From the NCBI GenBank assembly GCA_030642565.1, contig DAOWNM010000059.1, positions 1 to 11,013 on the forward strand: a stretch of 11,013 nucleotides of DNA. Direction: 5' to 3'. Each line of letters starts with the position of its first letter. Position 1 is the first letter of the stretch. Below, piece by piece: positions 1 through 7,094 of this stretch. The notes beneath the pieces are model-generated. The model did no database searches and was not told where the DNA came from. It worked only from the letters and a program-made list of their open reading frames with translations. The stretch is from Bacteroidota bacterium (GTDB lineage Bacteria; Bacteroidota; Bacteroidia; Bacteroidales; GCA-2748055). A program made the translations under genes and the position numbers.

Positions 1-2
1 AC

Positions 3-48
3 CTGTTTTAAATATTAATGGGTAATTTTGGTCTTCGTTTTAAAACAG
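3..48 (+). promoter_or_regulatory. Putative transketolase promoter flanked by inverted repeat arms
   Basis: TAATTTTG at 23-30 matches the Bacteroidota -7 consensus TAnnTTTG; transcription would begin near 36-38, leaving a leader of about 20 nt before the ATG at 56. A -33 box would fall at or before base 1 and cannot be judged. The -7 box sits between two perfect 10-nt inverted arms, CTGTTTTAAA (3-12) and TTTAAAACAG (39-48). The layout resembles an operator, or an RNA hairpin of an upstream transcript. The promoter role is inferred from the consensus match only. Confidence 0.45.
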
Positions 49-55
49 TAATTTC

Positions 56-2092
56 ATGGACCTTCAGATTCACACAAAAGCTTCAGATAACATTCGTATT
101 CTTTCCGCCGCCATGGTGGAGAAGGCAAAATCGGGACATCCCGGCGGAGCCATGGGCGGAGCCGATTTTGTAGAGATGCTCTATTCAAAATTTCTCAATT
201 TTGATCCGGACGATGGAGCGTGGCCGTTGAGGGACCGTTTTTTTCTCGATCCCGGGCATATGTCACCCATGCTCTATGGTATGCTGACGCTGATCGGGAA
301 CTATACCCTCGACGAAGTGAGCAGGTTCCGCCAGTGGGGAAGTCCCACACCGGGTCACCCCGAAGTGGATGTGAATCGTGGTGTGGAGAACACCTCGGGT
401 CCGCTTGGTCAGGGTCATACCATGGCTGTAGGAGCAGCCATTGCAGAGCGTTTTATGGCTGCCCGTTTCGGGGAGTGGCTCTCGCATAAGACCTATACCT
501 TTATCTCCGACGGTGGCGTTCAGGAGGAGATCTCTCAGGGAGCCGGACGTATCGCGGGTTTCCTTGGCCTCTCCAACCTGGTGATGTTCTATGACTCCAA
601 CGATATTCAACTCTCCACCCGTACCGAGGAGGTATCTGCCGAAGATACCGCAGCCAAGTACAGGGCATGGAACTGGAATGTAACCACCATCGACGGTAAC
701 GATCCGCTCCGGATTTTCAATGCACTTGAATCGGCACTGGAGGAGAAGGAGCGTCCCAGCCTGATCATCGGAAAAACCATAATGGGCAAAGGTGCCGTAG
801 ATGAAAATGGTAATCCTTTCGAGGGACAGACCTCCACACACGGGATGCCGCTTTCGGCAGCCGGGGCCTCTTTTGAGAAGAGTATCTCCAACCTGGGAGG
901 TGATCCCGAAAATCCCTTTGTAGTCTTTGATGAGGTAAAAGAGGCTTACCAGGCGGTACTGGAGAAGAAGCGGAAAGCAGCGGCCCTACGAAAAACTGAA
1001 CAGTCAGCCTGGGAAAAAACCCATCCGGAACTTGCTGCTAAATACAGGAGCTTCCTGGAGGGAGAGCTTCCGGAGATCGATTTTTCCGCCATCGAGCAGA
1101 AGAGAGGGGCACCTACGCGCGGAGCCTCGGGTGCAGTACTGGCCAGCCTGGCCGGGAAGGTAGAGAATATGATAGTGGCCTCGGCCGACCTCTCCAACAG
1201 CGACAAAACCGATGGTTATCTGAAAAATACTACAGCGTTTACCAGTGGCGATTTCACCGGCTCCTTCCTCCAGGCAGGTGTTTGTGAGCTAACCATGGCC
1301 TCCATTGCCAATGGTATGGCGCTGCATGGCGGAGTGATCCCGGTGATCGGGACCTTCTTTGTGTTTAGCGACTATATGAAGCCTGCTGCCAGAATGGCCG
1401 CGCTGATGCAGCTACCGGTGAAGTATGTGTGGACCCACGATGCCTTCCGTGTGGGTGAGGATGGTCCCACCCACCAGCCGGTGGAGCAGGAGGCACAGAT
1501 CAGGTTGCTGGAACATTTGAGAAATCACCAGGGCAAACGCTCCATGCTGGTACTTCGTCCGGCCGATGCACTGGAGACCACCGTGGCCTGGAAGATGGCA
1601 CTGGAGAATGTAGAGAGACCCACAGCACTGATCCTCTCCAGGCAAGGGGTACCCGATCTTCCTTCAAAGCCGGGATCTGACAGGTATACCGACGCTCAGC
1701 AGGCACAGAAAGGGGCCTATGTGGTCCACGATTGTGAAGGCATACCGGATCTGATCATGGTGGCCTCAGGCTCCGAGGTGGCCACCCTGCTGGCAGGAAC
1801 AGCGCTGCTGGAAGAGAAGAATGGGCTGAAAGTCAGAGTTGTATCGGTTATTTCGGAGGGTCTGTTCCGCGATCAGCCGGAAGATTACCAGGCGGAAGTG
1901 ATCCCGGAAGGTGTTCCGGTGTTTGGTCTGACGGCCGGACTACCTGTTACGCTGCAGGGACTGGTAGGGGAGAATGGAAAAGTATTTGGACTGGAGAGTT
2001 TCGGCTATTCAGCGCCCTCCAATGTGCTGGACGAGAAGCTGGGATTCACTGGTGAAAATGTCTACGGACAGGTGGTTGAATGGATAACTTGA
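56..2092 (+). CDS. tkt: Transketolase
   Basis: Thiamine-diphosphate and Mg-dependent enzyme that moves two-carbon ketol units between sugar phosphates in the cytoplasmic non-oxidative pentose phosphate pathway. At 678 residues it is full length. The N-terminal half is the pyrophosphate-binding domain: HPGG at 28-31, GPLGQGH near 117-123, and the metal/TPP loop, written here as SDGG (151-154) with DSND (180-183) instead of the textbook GDG...N. That variant agrees with Bacteroidetes transketolases as I remember them. The middle pyrimidine domain contains the conserved Glu411 (GVCELTM), which activates the cofactor, followed by FVFSDYMKP. The substrate-binding stretch has THDAFRVGEDGPTH with catalytic-type His461. 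The C-terminal domain has VASGSEV and a typical ending, GFTGENVYGQV. The ATG at 56 fits the family N-terminus. The stop overlaps the following MFS gene by 13 nt. Confidence 0.97.
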   Translation: MDLQIHTKASDNIRILSAAMVEKAKSGHPGGAMGGADFVEMLYSKFLNFDPDDGAWPLRDRFFLDPGHMSPMLYGMLTLIGNYTLDEVSRFRQWGSPTPGHPEVDVNRGVENTSGPLGQGHTMAVGAAIAERFMAARFGEWLSHKTYTFISDGGVQEEISQGAGRIAGFLGLSNLVMFYDSNDIQLSTRTEEVSAEDTAAKYRAWNWNVTTIDGNDPLRIFNALESALEEKERPSLIIGKTIMGKGAVDENGNPFEGQTSTHGMPLSAAGASFEKSISNLGGDPENPFVVFDEVKEAYQAVLEKKRKAAALRKTEQSAWEKTHPELAAKYRSFLEGELPEIDFSAIEQKRGAPTRGASGAVLASLAGKVENMIVASADLSNSDKTDGYLKNTTAFTSGDFTGSFLQAGVCELTMASIANGMALHGGVIPVIGTFFVFSDYMKPAARMAALMQLPVKYVWTHDAFRVGEDGPTHQPVEQEAQIRLLEHLRNHQGKRSMLVLRPADALETTVAWKMALENVERPTALILSRQGVPDLPSKPGSDRYTDAQQAQKGAYVVHDCEGIPDLIMVASGSEVATLLAGTALLEEKNGLKVRVVSVISEGLFRDQPEDYQAEVIPEGVPVFGLTAGLPVTLQGLVGENGKVFGLESFGYSAPSNVLDEKLGFTGENVYGQVVEWIT

Positions 2093-3336
2093 TCAAAAAC
2101 CGGCAATATTATAAATTTTGTTGTTACGGATTTCTAAAGAATCTACGTTTTTTTGATGCATTCTTCATTCTCTTCCTGCTAGAGAAAGGATTGCCTTTCA
2201 CACAAATAGGAATACTCTATGCTGTTCGTGAAATTGTCATCAACATTTCTGAGATTCCATCAGGCATAATTGCTGATACTTACGGTAGAAAAAAGGCACT
2301 GATAAGTTCATTTCTAGTTTACATCATCTCATTTTCAGTTTTTTACCTGTCCGAGGGTTTCTGGTTATTTCTGATAGCGTTTGTTTTATACGGTATTGCA
2401 GATGCTTTTCGTTCAGGAACCCATAAGGGCATGATCATGAATTATCTGAAATTGAATCATTGGGAGGAGCAAAATATCAATTATTACGGACACACCCGCT
2501 CATGGTCTCAAATAGGTTCTGCCATATCTTCTCTGGTAGCGGGGCTCATTGTATTCTATAGTGGGACATATCAAAATATTTTTCTCTATTCCATCATACC
2601 TTATCTGGTAAACCTTCTGTTGATTGCATCATATCCGGGAGAACTTAATGGGGCTATTAAGCAGAAACATCCCAAAAGCAGTCCTGGGATGAGGTTCACC
2701 ATTTCAGCATTTTTAAAAACCATCAGACAACCGAAGGTATTAGAGATCATTAATGCCTCGGCTATTCATACGGCTTACCTGAGAGCTGTTAAAGATTACA
2801 TTCAACCCCTGATGGTAAATGTAGCACTTCTCATACCCATCATGTTGCATTTTGAGGCAGAGAAGAAAAATGGAATCATCATTGGTTTGATTTACTTTCT
2901 AATTTATCTTTTAACCTCTCGTGCATCACAGCTTTCATCAAAAGTTGTTGTACGAAACAAAAAGAGTATCTCCTTGATCACCTTACTGTTCGGATTTATT
3001 TTTGGAATCGTGTGTGGCGTTCTCTATATATATGGTTTTTGGATCATTTCTCTGATTGCTTTTGTGGGAATATTTATTGTTGAGAATACAAGAAAACCTA
3101 TATTAACAGGATTTATTGCAGATCAGGTTCCAAATGAAATTTTAACATCGGTTATTTCTGCACAATCGTTCATAAGAACGGTGATGACAGCCATACTTGC
3201 ATTGATCGTTGGCGTTGTTGCAGATAATTTCGGAATTGGGGTTTCCATTTTGGCAGTTTCTCTTTTCCTTACGCTTGTTACCATAATCATAAATAAAAAT
3301 GCACGAATGCACAACAAAAGGAGGTTAGCACAATGA
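2080..3336 (+). CDS. Major facilitator superfamily transporter, substrate unknown
   Basis: Predicted inner-membrane secondary transporter of 418 residues with the usual MFS pattern: two halves of hydrophobic helices (about 24-185 and 235-405) separated by a hydrophilic loop with a KQKHPKSSPG stretch. Motif A of the loop between helices 2 and 3 is clear, GIIADTYGRKK at 62-72, preceded by EIPSG. A weaker counterpart, VVADNFG, appears near the C-terminal end. The start ATG lies inside the last codons of the transketolase gene (13-nt overlap), and the stop overlaps the next gene by 4 nt, so expression is probably coupled to both neighbours. Base composition is clearly more AT-rich than the flanking genes, with many AAA, ATT and TTT codons, which hints at a different origin. 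The sequence does not reveal the substrate; a sugar, drug or metabolite exporter would all be guesses. Confidence 0.85.
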   Translation: MDNLIKNRQYYKFCCYGFLKNLRFFDAFFILFLLEKGLPFTQIGILYAVREIVINISEIPSGIIADTYGRKKALISSFLVYIISFSVFYLSEGFWLFLIAFVLYGIADAFRSGTHKGMIMNYLKLNHWEEQNINYYGHTRSWSQIGSAISSLVAGLIVFYSGTYQNIFLYSIIPYLVNLLLIASYPGELNGAIKQKHPKSSPGMRFTISAFLKTIRQPKVLEIINASAIHTAYLRAVKDYIQPLMVNVALLIPIMLHFEAEKKNGIIIGLIYFLIYLLTSRASQLSSKVVVRNKKSISLITLLFGFIFGIVCGVLYIYGFWIISLIAFVGIFIVENTRKPILTGFIADQVPNEILTSVISAQSFIRTVMTAILALIVGVVADNFGIGVSILAVSLFLTLVTIIINKNARMHNKRRLAQ

Positions 3337-4979
3337 TGATGAGGTTACGAACCCTGTTTTTTCTTTTTGTTCTGACCACAGGCACCTTTGGAGTCTCAGG
3401 ACAGAAGATCCCGCCACAAAAACCCAAGCTGATTGTGGGGATCACTATTTCGGGGATGCAGTACGATTACCTCTCTGTCTACTGGGACAAATTTTCAGAC
3501 GGGGGATTCAGAAAGATGGCCACCACCGGTGCCAACTGTAAGAATGCACGTTACAACTACCTGATTACCGATCCGTCGGCGGGTTTCGCCTCCATAGCTA
3601 CAGGCACAAGGCCCAGCGAACACGGCATAGTATCGGATTACTGGTACCGCCGCCTCTCCAACGAGATAGTCAATAGTATTGAGGACCAGGAACAGACCAC
3701 CATCGGGGGATCCTATGGTTCCGGCACCTACTCTCCCTGGGCCCTGCATAGTCGCACACTTTCCGACCAAATGAGGGTGAAGAGCCGTTTTAAATCACGC
3801 TCCATTGGCATCTCTATGGACCCCAAAGCAGCGGTACTGATGGCTGGACACACTGCCTCGGGCGCCTACTGGCTCGATCCCGTACATGCCACGTGGGTCA
3901 CCAGCAGTTTCTATATGGATTCACTGCCCGGCTGGGTGAACGAATTTAATGAAAAGAACTACCGTGATCTCTACCTGGAACGCCATTGGGAAACCCTGCG
4001 ACCCATTGCCGAATATGGAGAGAGCATGCTGGATAACAACCCTTTTGAGACGGGTATCAACGGACAGATTACCTTCCCCTACGATCTTGCACGGATCAGT
4101 TCCGATGGCAAGGGTGGAAAAGATTACAGTGTGCTGATGACCACACCCTGGGGAAATACCTATACCAAGGACATGGCCATTGCAGCCATCGTCAACGAAG
4201 AGCTTGGCCGGCACGAGGTAACCGATATGATCCATATCGGATTTAATGCCACAAAGTACCTGGCTAACTACTACTCCACCTGGTCGGTGGAGACACAGGA
4301 TACCTACCTGCGGCTGGATGAAGATATTGCCCACCTGCTTGAATTCCTGGACGACCAGCTTGGTATGGAAAATGTATTGGTTTACCTGACAGCAGAAAAT
4401 GCTCTGGCTGTGGATCCTAACTATCTTGCCGAGAGTCGCATTCCCTCGGGTTTCTTCAACTACCGGACCACTATCTCGCTTTTAAGATCATACCTGAATG
4501 CCATCTATGGCAGGGGCGAATGGGTCACCTTCTATTACGCCCAGCAGATCTATCTGAATCACCAGCTTATTGAAGACTCCAACCTCTCCCTGGAGGATGT
4601 TCAGGACCGGGTGGCCCGGTTTATGGTACAGATGAACGGTGTCTCCAACGCGCTTCAGGCCTATGTGTTGCAGCAGAATTACTTCACCGGTGGGGTATTA
4701 AACAGGATACAGAACAGTTATTACCAGAAGCGCTCAGGCGATGTGATCCTCTACCTGACACCCGGATGGGTAGAGCACAGCAACGTGGGAGGTGGTGTTT
4801 TTGAAGAGTTCAAATACACTCCGCACGTGCCCTTGATCTTCTATGGTTGGAAAATCAACCGGGTGACTATTCCATACCGTGTGTCGCCAACCGATATAGC
4901 TCCATCAATTGCCTCTTTCATGGAGATCTCCATGCCAGATAACGCAACGGGTGTTGTGATTCCGGAGCTGGTTAAATAG
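3333..4979 (+). CDS. Exported alkaline-phosphatase-fold protein, probable pseudoenzyme
   Basis: A 548-residue protein with an N-terminal signal peptide (Met-Arg-rich start, hydrophobic 8-20, likely cleavage near 22-25) and the fold of the PafA-type alkaline phosphatase / nucleotide pyrophosphatase family. Landmarks are GITISGMQYDYL (36-47), ASIATGTRPSEHGI (86-99), TYLRLDEDI, VYLTAEN and PHVPLIFYG (497-505). Against the PafA pattern as I remember it, the active site is gone. The first zinc-ligand Asp is Ser40, the nucleophile Thr is Pro81, the phosphate-binding Asn is Ser101, the Lys/Arg pair is Asp163/Lys165, the Asp/His metal pair is Lys308/Asn312, and the second Asp-His pair is Glu355-Asn356. 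Only His498 remains. The frame is intact, so this is more likely a non-catalytic binding protein than a decayed gene. Its start overlaps the MFS stop by 4 nt (ATGA); ATG codons at 3336 and 3339 are alternatives. Substrate and partner are unknown. Confidence 0.85.
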   Translation: MMMRLRTLFFLFVLTTGTFGVSGQKIPPQKPKLIVGITISGMQYDYLSVYWDKFSDGGFRKMATTGANCKNARYNYLITDPSAGFASIATGTRPSEHGIVSDYWYRRLSNEIVNSIEDQEQTTIGGSYGSGTYSPWALHSRTLSDQMRVKSRFKSRSIGISMDPKAAVLMAGHTASGAYWLDPVHATWVTSSFYMDSLPGWVNEFNEKNYRDLYLERHWETLRPIAEYGESMLDNNPFETGINGQITFPYDLARISSDGKGGKDYSVLMTTPWGNTYTKDMAIAAIVNEELGRHEVTDMIHIGFNATKYLANYYSTWSVETQDTYLRLDEDIAHLLEFLDDQLGMENVLVYLTAENALAVDPNYLAESRIPSGFFNYRTTISLLRSYLNAIYGRGEWVTFYYAQQIYLNHQLIEDSNLSLEDVQDRVARFMVQMNGVSNALQAYVLQQNYFTGGVLNRIQNSYYQKRSGDVILYLTPGWVEHSNVGGGVFEEFKYTPHVPLIFYGWKINRVTIPYRVSPTDIAPSIASFMEISMPDNATGVVIPELVK

Positions 4980-4997
4980 TGCTCAGTACTGTGCACT
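4978..4997. terminator. Near-perfect palindrome between convergent genes, possible bidirectional terminator
   Basis: Arms AGTGC (4978-4982) and GCACT (4993-4997) flank the palindromic core CAGTACTG, giving a 20-bp palindrome broken only by one symmetric T/T pair. It fills the 16-nt gap between the two convergent genes and runs into both stop codons (TAG at 4977-4979 on plus, 4998-4996 on minus). No long T-tract follows on either strand, so it is not a textbook intrinsic terminator; the role is inferred from position. Confidence 0.4.
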
Positions 4998-5727
4998 AAT
5001 TGAGAGAGTCCCTGGTGGCGCAGAATGCTTTGATAAGGCCAGGATCTTTTTCCATGGCATTTCCCACCACAATCATATCGGCACCGGCATTAAACAGTTC
5101 AAGGGCTGTTTCGGCAGAACGGATGCCTCCTCCTACCATGAGTGGTAGCGAAATGCTCTTCCTGACGGCACGGATCATACCGGGTTCCACCGAATGCGCC
5201 GCACCACTTCCTGCCTCCAGGTAGAGCGACTTCAGACCCAGCATCTCCCCGGCCATGGCAGTGGCCACAGCTATATCAGGTTTATCTCTGGGGATGGGGC
5301 GGGTATTGCTCATGTACTCTACCGAGGTTGATTGCCCGTTCCCTATCAGCATATAACCGGTGGGGATCACCTCGATCCCGGCCCGGTAGAGGTGGGGGGC
5401 GGCCAGCACATGGTTCCCAATGAGGAATTCGGGATTGCGTCCCGAAATCAGTGAGAGAAAGAGGATTCCGTCTGCCCTGTCTGAGAGCTGAAACACATTG
5501 CCCGGGAAGATAAAGACCGGCAGTTTGGTACCCAGTTTCAGTGCGGTAATTGTGATTTCAATGGGTTTGAAAAGGATGCTTCCACCCACCAGCAACAGGT
5601 CGGGCGGATAGAGCTTGATAAAACCGATCAGCTCCTCCAGGCTGTTGCTGTCGTACCCGTCGGGGTCCACCAGCAGAGCAATGCGTTTTTTGCTCCTGTC
5701 CTTTAACTGTTGGTAGAAGCTGTTCAT
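4996..5727 (-). CDS. Geranylgeranylglyceryl phosphate synthase (PcrB/GGGPS family)
   Basis: TIM-barrel prenyltransferase that joins a polyprenyl diphosphate to sn-glycerol-1-phosphate through an ether bond, the first step of archaeal-type ether lipid synthesis; homologues are known in Bacteroidetes. The 243-residue product shows the family signatures in order: LLVDPDG (18-24) for Mg-diphosphate binding, LVGGSI (46-51), PVFIFPGN, YLEAGSG (169-175), VGGGIR (198-203) and VVGNAMEKDP (220-229), the last three binding the glycerol phosphate. I chose the Met at 5727 because its ATG overlaps the TGA of the upstream transferase (ATGA), a typical coupled start; an upstream Met at 5739 would add only four residues (MCQG). 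It is last in the minus-strand operon and converges with the phosphatase-like gene. Prenyl chain length cannot be read from the sequence by eye, and no glycerol-1-phosphate dehydrogenase gene is in the window. Confidence 0.9.
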   Translation of the reverse strand: MNSFYQQLKDRSKKRIALLVDPDGYDSNSLEELIGFIKLYPPDLLLVGGSILFKPIEITITALKLGTKLPVFIFPGNVFQLSDRADGILFLSLISGRNPEFLIGNHVLAAPHLYRAGIEVIPTGYMLIGNGQSTSVEYMSNTRPIPRDKPDIAVATAMAGEMLGLKSLYLEAGSGAAHSVEPGMIRAVRKSISLPLMVGGGIRSAETALELFNAGADMIVVGNAMEKDPGLIKAFCATRDSLN

Positions 5728-6404
5728 TCCTTGACACACCAGACCAGGGCGTAATTATCGTGTTGAAGGTACTCCATTTCAAAACTCTCCTCGCCGTTAC
5801 CATTGATCACATGACCATTCATATAGCCCTCCTCTTCCGGTCTGAATGGTGCAATGGTAATACCGTCCCTGAAATTGATGTCCTGTTTGTCGCAGATCTT
5901 GTATAGGGCCTCTTTGGCACACCAGTGCAGGTAGAGGTGAAATTTCGACAGTTCCGGATCGAGGGTGATATTCTCCCTGTCGTTGATAAACTTATTGGCC
6001 ACCTTACTGATCTTTCCCGACATAAACTCCAGGTCGATTCCCACCCGTTTATCTTTGCTGATCAGCACTGCAGTAAGGTTGTTGGAGTGAGAGATACTGA
6101 TGTTATGGGTGTTGCCCCTTACGAACGGCTTATTCTCGGAATTGTAAAGGATCCGGGTATCTTTTCCCAGCATGGTTTTCACCAGTGCACGGACGCTGAG
6201 CCATTCAATCTTTCTGCTGATGTTTTTGAAGCTATCGAGTTTTGCTTTCTCTACGGCAACCAGGTTGACCATGCTGTAGAGCGTATCAAAATCCTCTGTA
6301 ATCTCCCACACACCTAAATGGCAATCCGGTAATATTTCTGTTTTCAAAAATACTCCCACGATATCTCTGTTAGATCCCCCGTGAGGGGTGACAAAGTTAA
6401 ACAA
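5724..6404 (-). CDS. 4'-phosphopantetheinyl transferase superfamily protein
   Basis: Sfp-type enzyme that would transfer phosphopantetheine from coenzyme A to a serine of a carrier protein, such as the fatty-acid or a secondary-metabolite acyl carrier protein. The two diagnostic motifs are present: VGIDLE with the metal-binding Asp124 and Glu126, and WCAKEALYK (161-169) with Glu165 and Lys164/Lys169. At 226 residues it has the two-lobe Sfp length rather than the short AcpS length. The ATG at 6404 lies 6 nt after the gldD stop, which fits an operon. However, the first 15 residues do not look like a usual family N-terminus. A GTG at 6359, giving a 211-residue protein that starts VGVFLKTE, is a serious alternative, supported by a -7-like box and short GC hairpin just upstream of it. 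The stop overlaps the GGGPS start by 4 nt. The carrier protein it modifies is not shown. Confidence 0.85.
   Translation of the reverse strand: MFNFVTPHGGSNRDIVGVFLKTEILPDCHLGVWEITEDFDTLYSMVNLVAVEKAKLDSFKNISRKIEWLSVRALVKTMLGKDTRILYNSENKPFVRGNTHNISISHSNNLTAVLISKDKRVGIDLEFMSGKISKVANKFINDRENITLDPELSKFHLYLHWCAKEALYKICDKQDINFRDGITIAPFRPEEEGYMNGHVINGNGEESFEMEYLQHDNYALVWCVKE
6376..6399 (-). promoter_or_regulatory. Possible internal promoter -7 box and short hairpin at PPTase start
   Basis: On the minus strand TAACTTTG (6399-6392) matches TAnnTTTG exactly. A short hairpin with arms CCCC and GGGG around a four- to five-base loop follows at 6388-6376. No good -33 box is seen at the right distance. If real, it would transcribe the PPTase from the GTG at 6359 rather than from the ATG at 6404. 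The evidence is weak. Confidence 0.25.
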
Positions 6405-6410
6405 TTTTGA

Positions 6411-7094
6411 TTAATACTTCCACTGGGTGGTTTCGATCATATGGATGATATCCTCCCTCAGGAACTCAATGACCGGGTTTAGCGAATCGCGATTGGGCTG
6501 ACAGTTGAAATAGAGCGAACCCCTCAGGAAATGATTGGTACTGTCGGTGATGAAAAACTGGACAGCAGAGGCCACATCTCCTTTTAGATCATATACCATC
6601 CCAAACCTCTTCTGATCCCTGTGAATAAAGGGCGTCTCCTCGATCCCATGTGCCTTTACAGTATGTTTGTAGACCAGTTCCCGGCTATCGGTAATATAGG
6701 CATTCAGCTGATCCTCCACCGGTTTATAACTCAGGTGAATCTTCCCATTGAGTTGAGGAATGGCCACATTGATCCATCCCTCTTCTGCCCTGGGTCCGCT
6801 ATCTATCTCTACAGTGGCATATTCCGGAATCTCGAACTGGTAATATTCCTGATCGCTGTAGAGCTGGTATGATTTTTTCGGGTAATCGATTTTCAAATAC
6901 CCGGTGGGTTTGGGTGTGTATGACTGGTTACAGGAACCGGTCAAAAGCAGCAGCAGAACCATGACACCCATGGTCATCCACCATCTGCCAGGCTGCATGC
7001 CAATCCGCCATCTGCCAGGCTGCATGCCAATCCACCATCTGTCAGGCTGCATGCCAATCCACCATCTCCCCCTATGAGTACCTGCTCCACTCAT
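6411..7094 (-). CDS. gldD: Gliding motility lipoprotein GldD
   Basis: GldD is a lipoprotein of the Bacteroidetes gliding/type IX secretion gene set. The mature part begins at the lipobox LTGSC (Cys55) after the hydrophobic run MVLLLLL, so the protein should be lipidated and face the periplasm. The downstream sequence PKPTGYLKIDYPKKSY and the C-terminal RGSLYFNCQPNRDSLNPVIEFL and HMIETTQW are typical of GldD. The reading frame from the ATG at 7094 overlaps the gldE stop by 4 nt. It encodes an unusual 40-residue stretch before the signal peptide, built from a ninefold-periodic Trp/Gly/Met/Gln/Pro/Arg repeat (a 27-bp DNA repeat). Met33 (6998), Met40 or Met42 would each give a normal-sized lipoprotein signal peptide, so the true start is uncertain. 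The neighbour gldE is its usual genomic partner. Confidence 0.92.
   Translation of the reverse strand: MSGAGTHRGRWWIGMQPDRWWIGMQPGRWRIGMQPGRWWMTMGVMVLLLLLTGSCNQSYTPKPTGYLKIDYPKKSYQLYSDQEYYQFEIPEYATVEIDSGPRAEEGWINVAIPQLNGKIHLSYKPVEDQLNAYITDSRELVYKHTVKAHGIEETPFIHRDQKRFGMVYDLKGDVASAVQFFITDSTNHFLRGSLYFNCQPNRDSLNPVIEFLREDIIHMIETTQWKY
6981..7067. repeat. 27-bp tandem repeat, three copies plus partial
   Basis: Three adjacent 27-bp units (6981-7007, 7008-7034, 7035-7061) differ by only one or two bases, and a 6-bp start of a fourth unit (CCATCT, 7062-7067) follows. Each unit contains the palindrome GCATGC. Read on the minus strand, the units keep the gldD frame (9 codons each) and each supplies an extra ATG. 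The repeat lies between the gldE stop and the gldD signal peptide, so copy changes would lengthen the pre-signal region without shifting the frame. Confidence 0.9.

Noticed and set aside
500..604. Transketolase TPP loop reads SDGG...DSND instead of GDG...N, suggesting an inactive enzyme
   Set aside because: The same wording is, as far as I recall, standard in Bacteroidetes transketolases, and the catalytic Glu411 and His461 are present.
263..841. Minus-strand frame of 192 residues inside transketolase
   Set aside because: Antisense shadow of a well-conserved gene; no motif or start context.
6995..7055. Repeated GCATGC palindromes as operator sites
   Set aside because: They recur only because they are part of the 27-bp coding repeat; no promoter is nearby.
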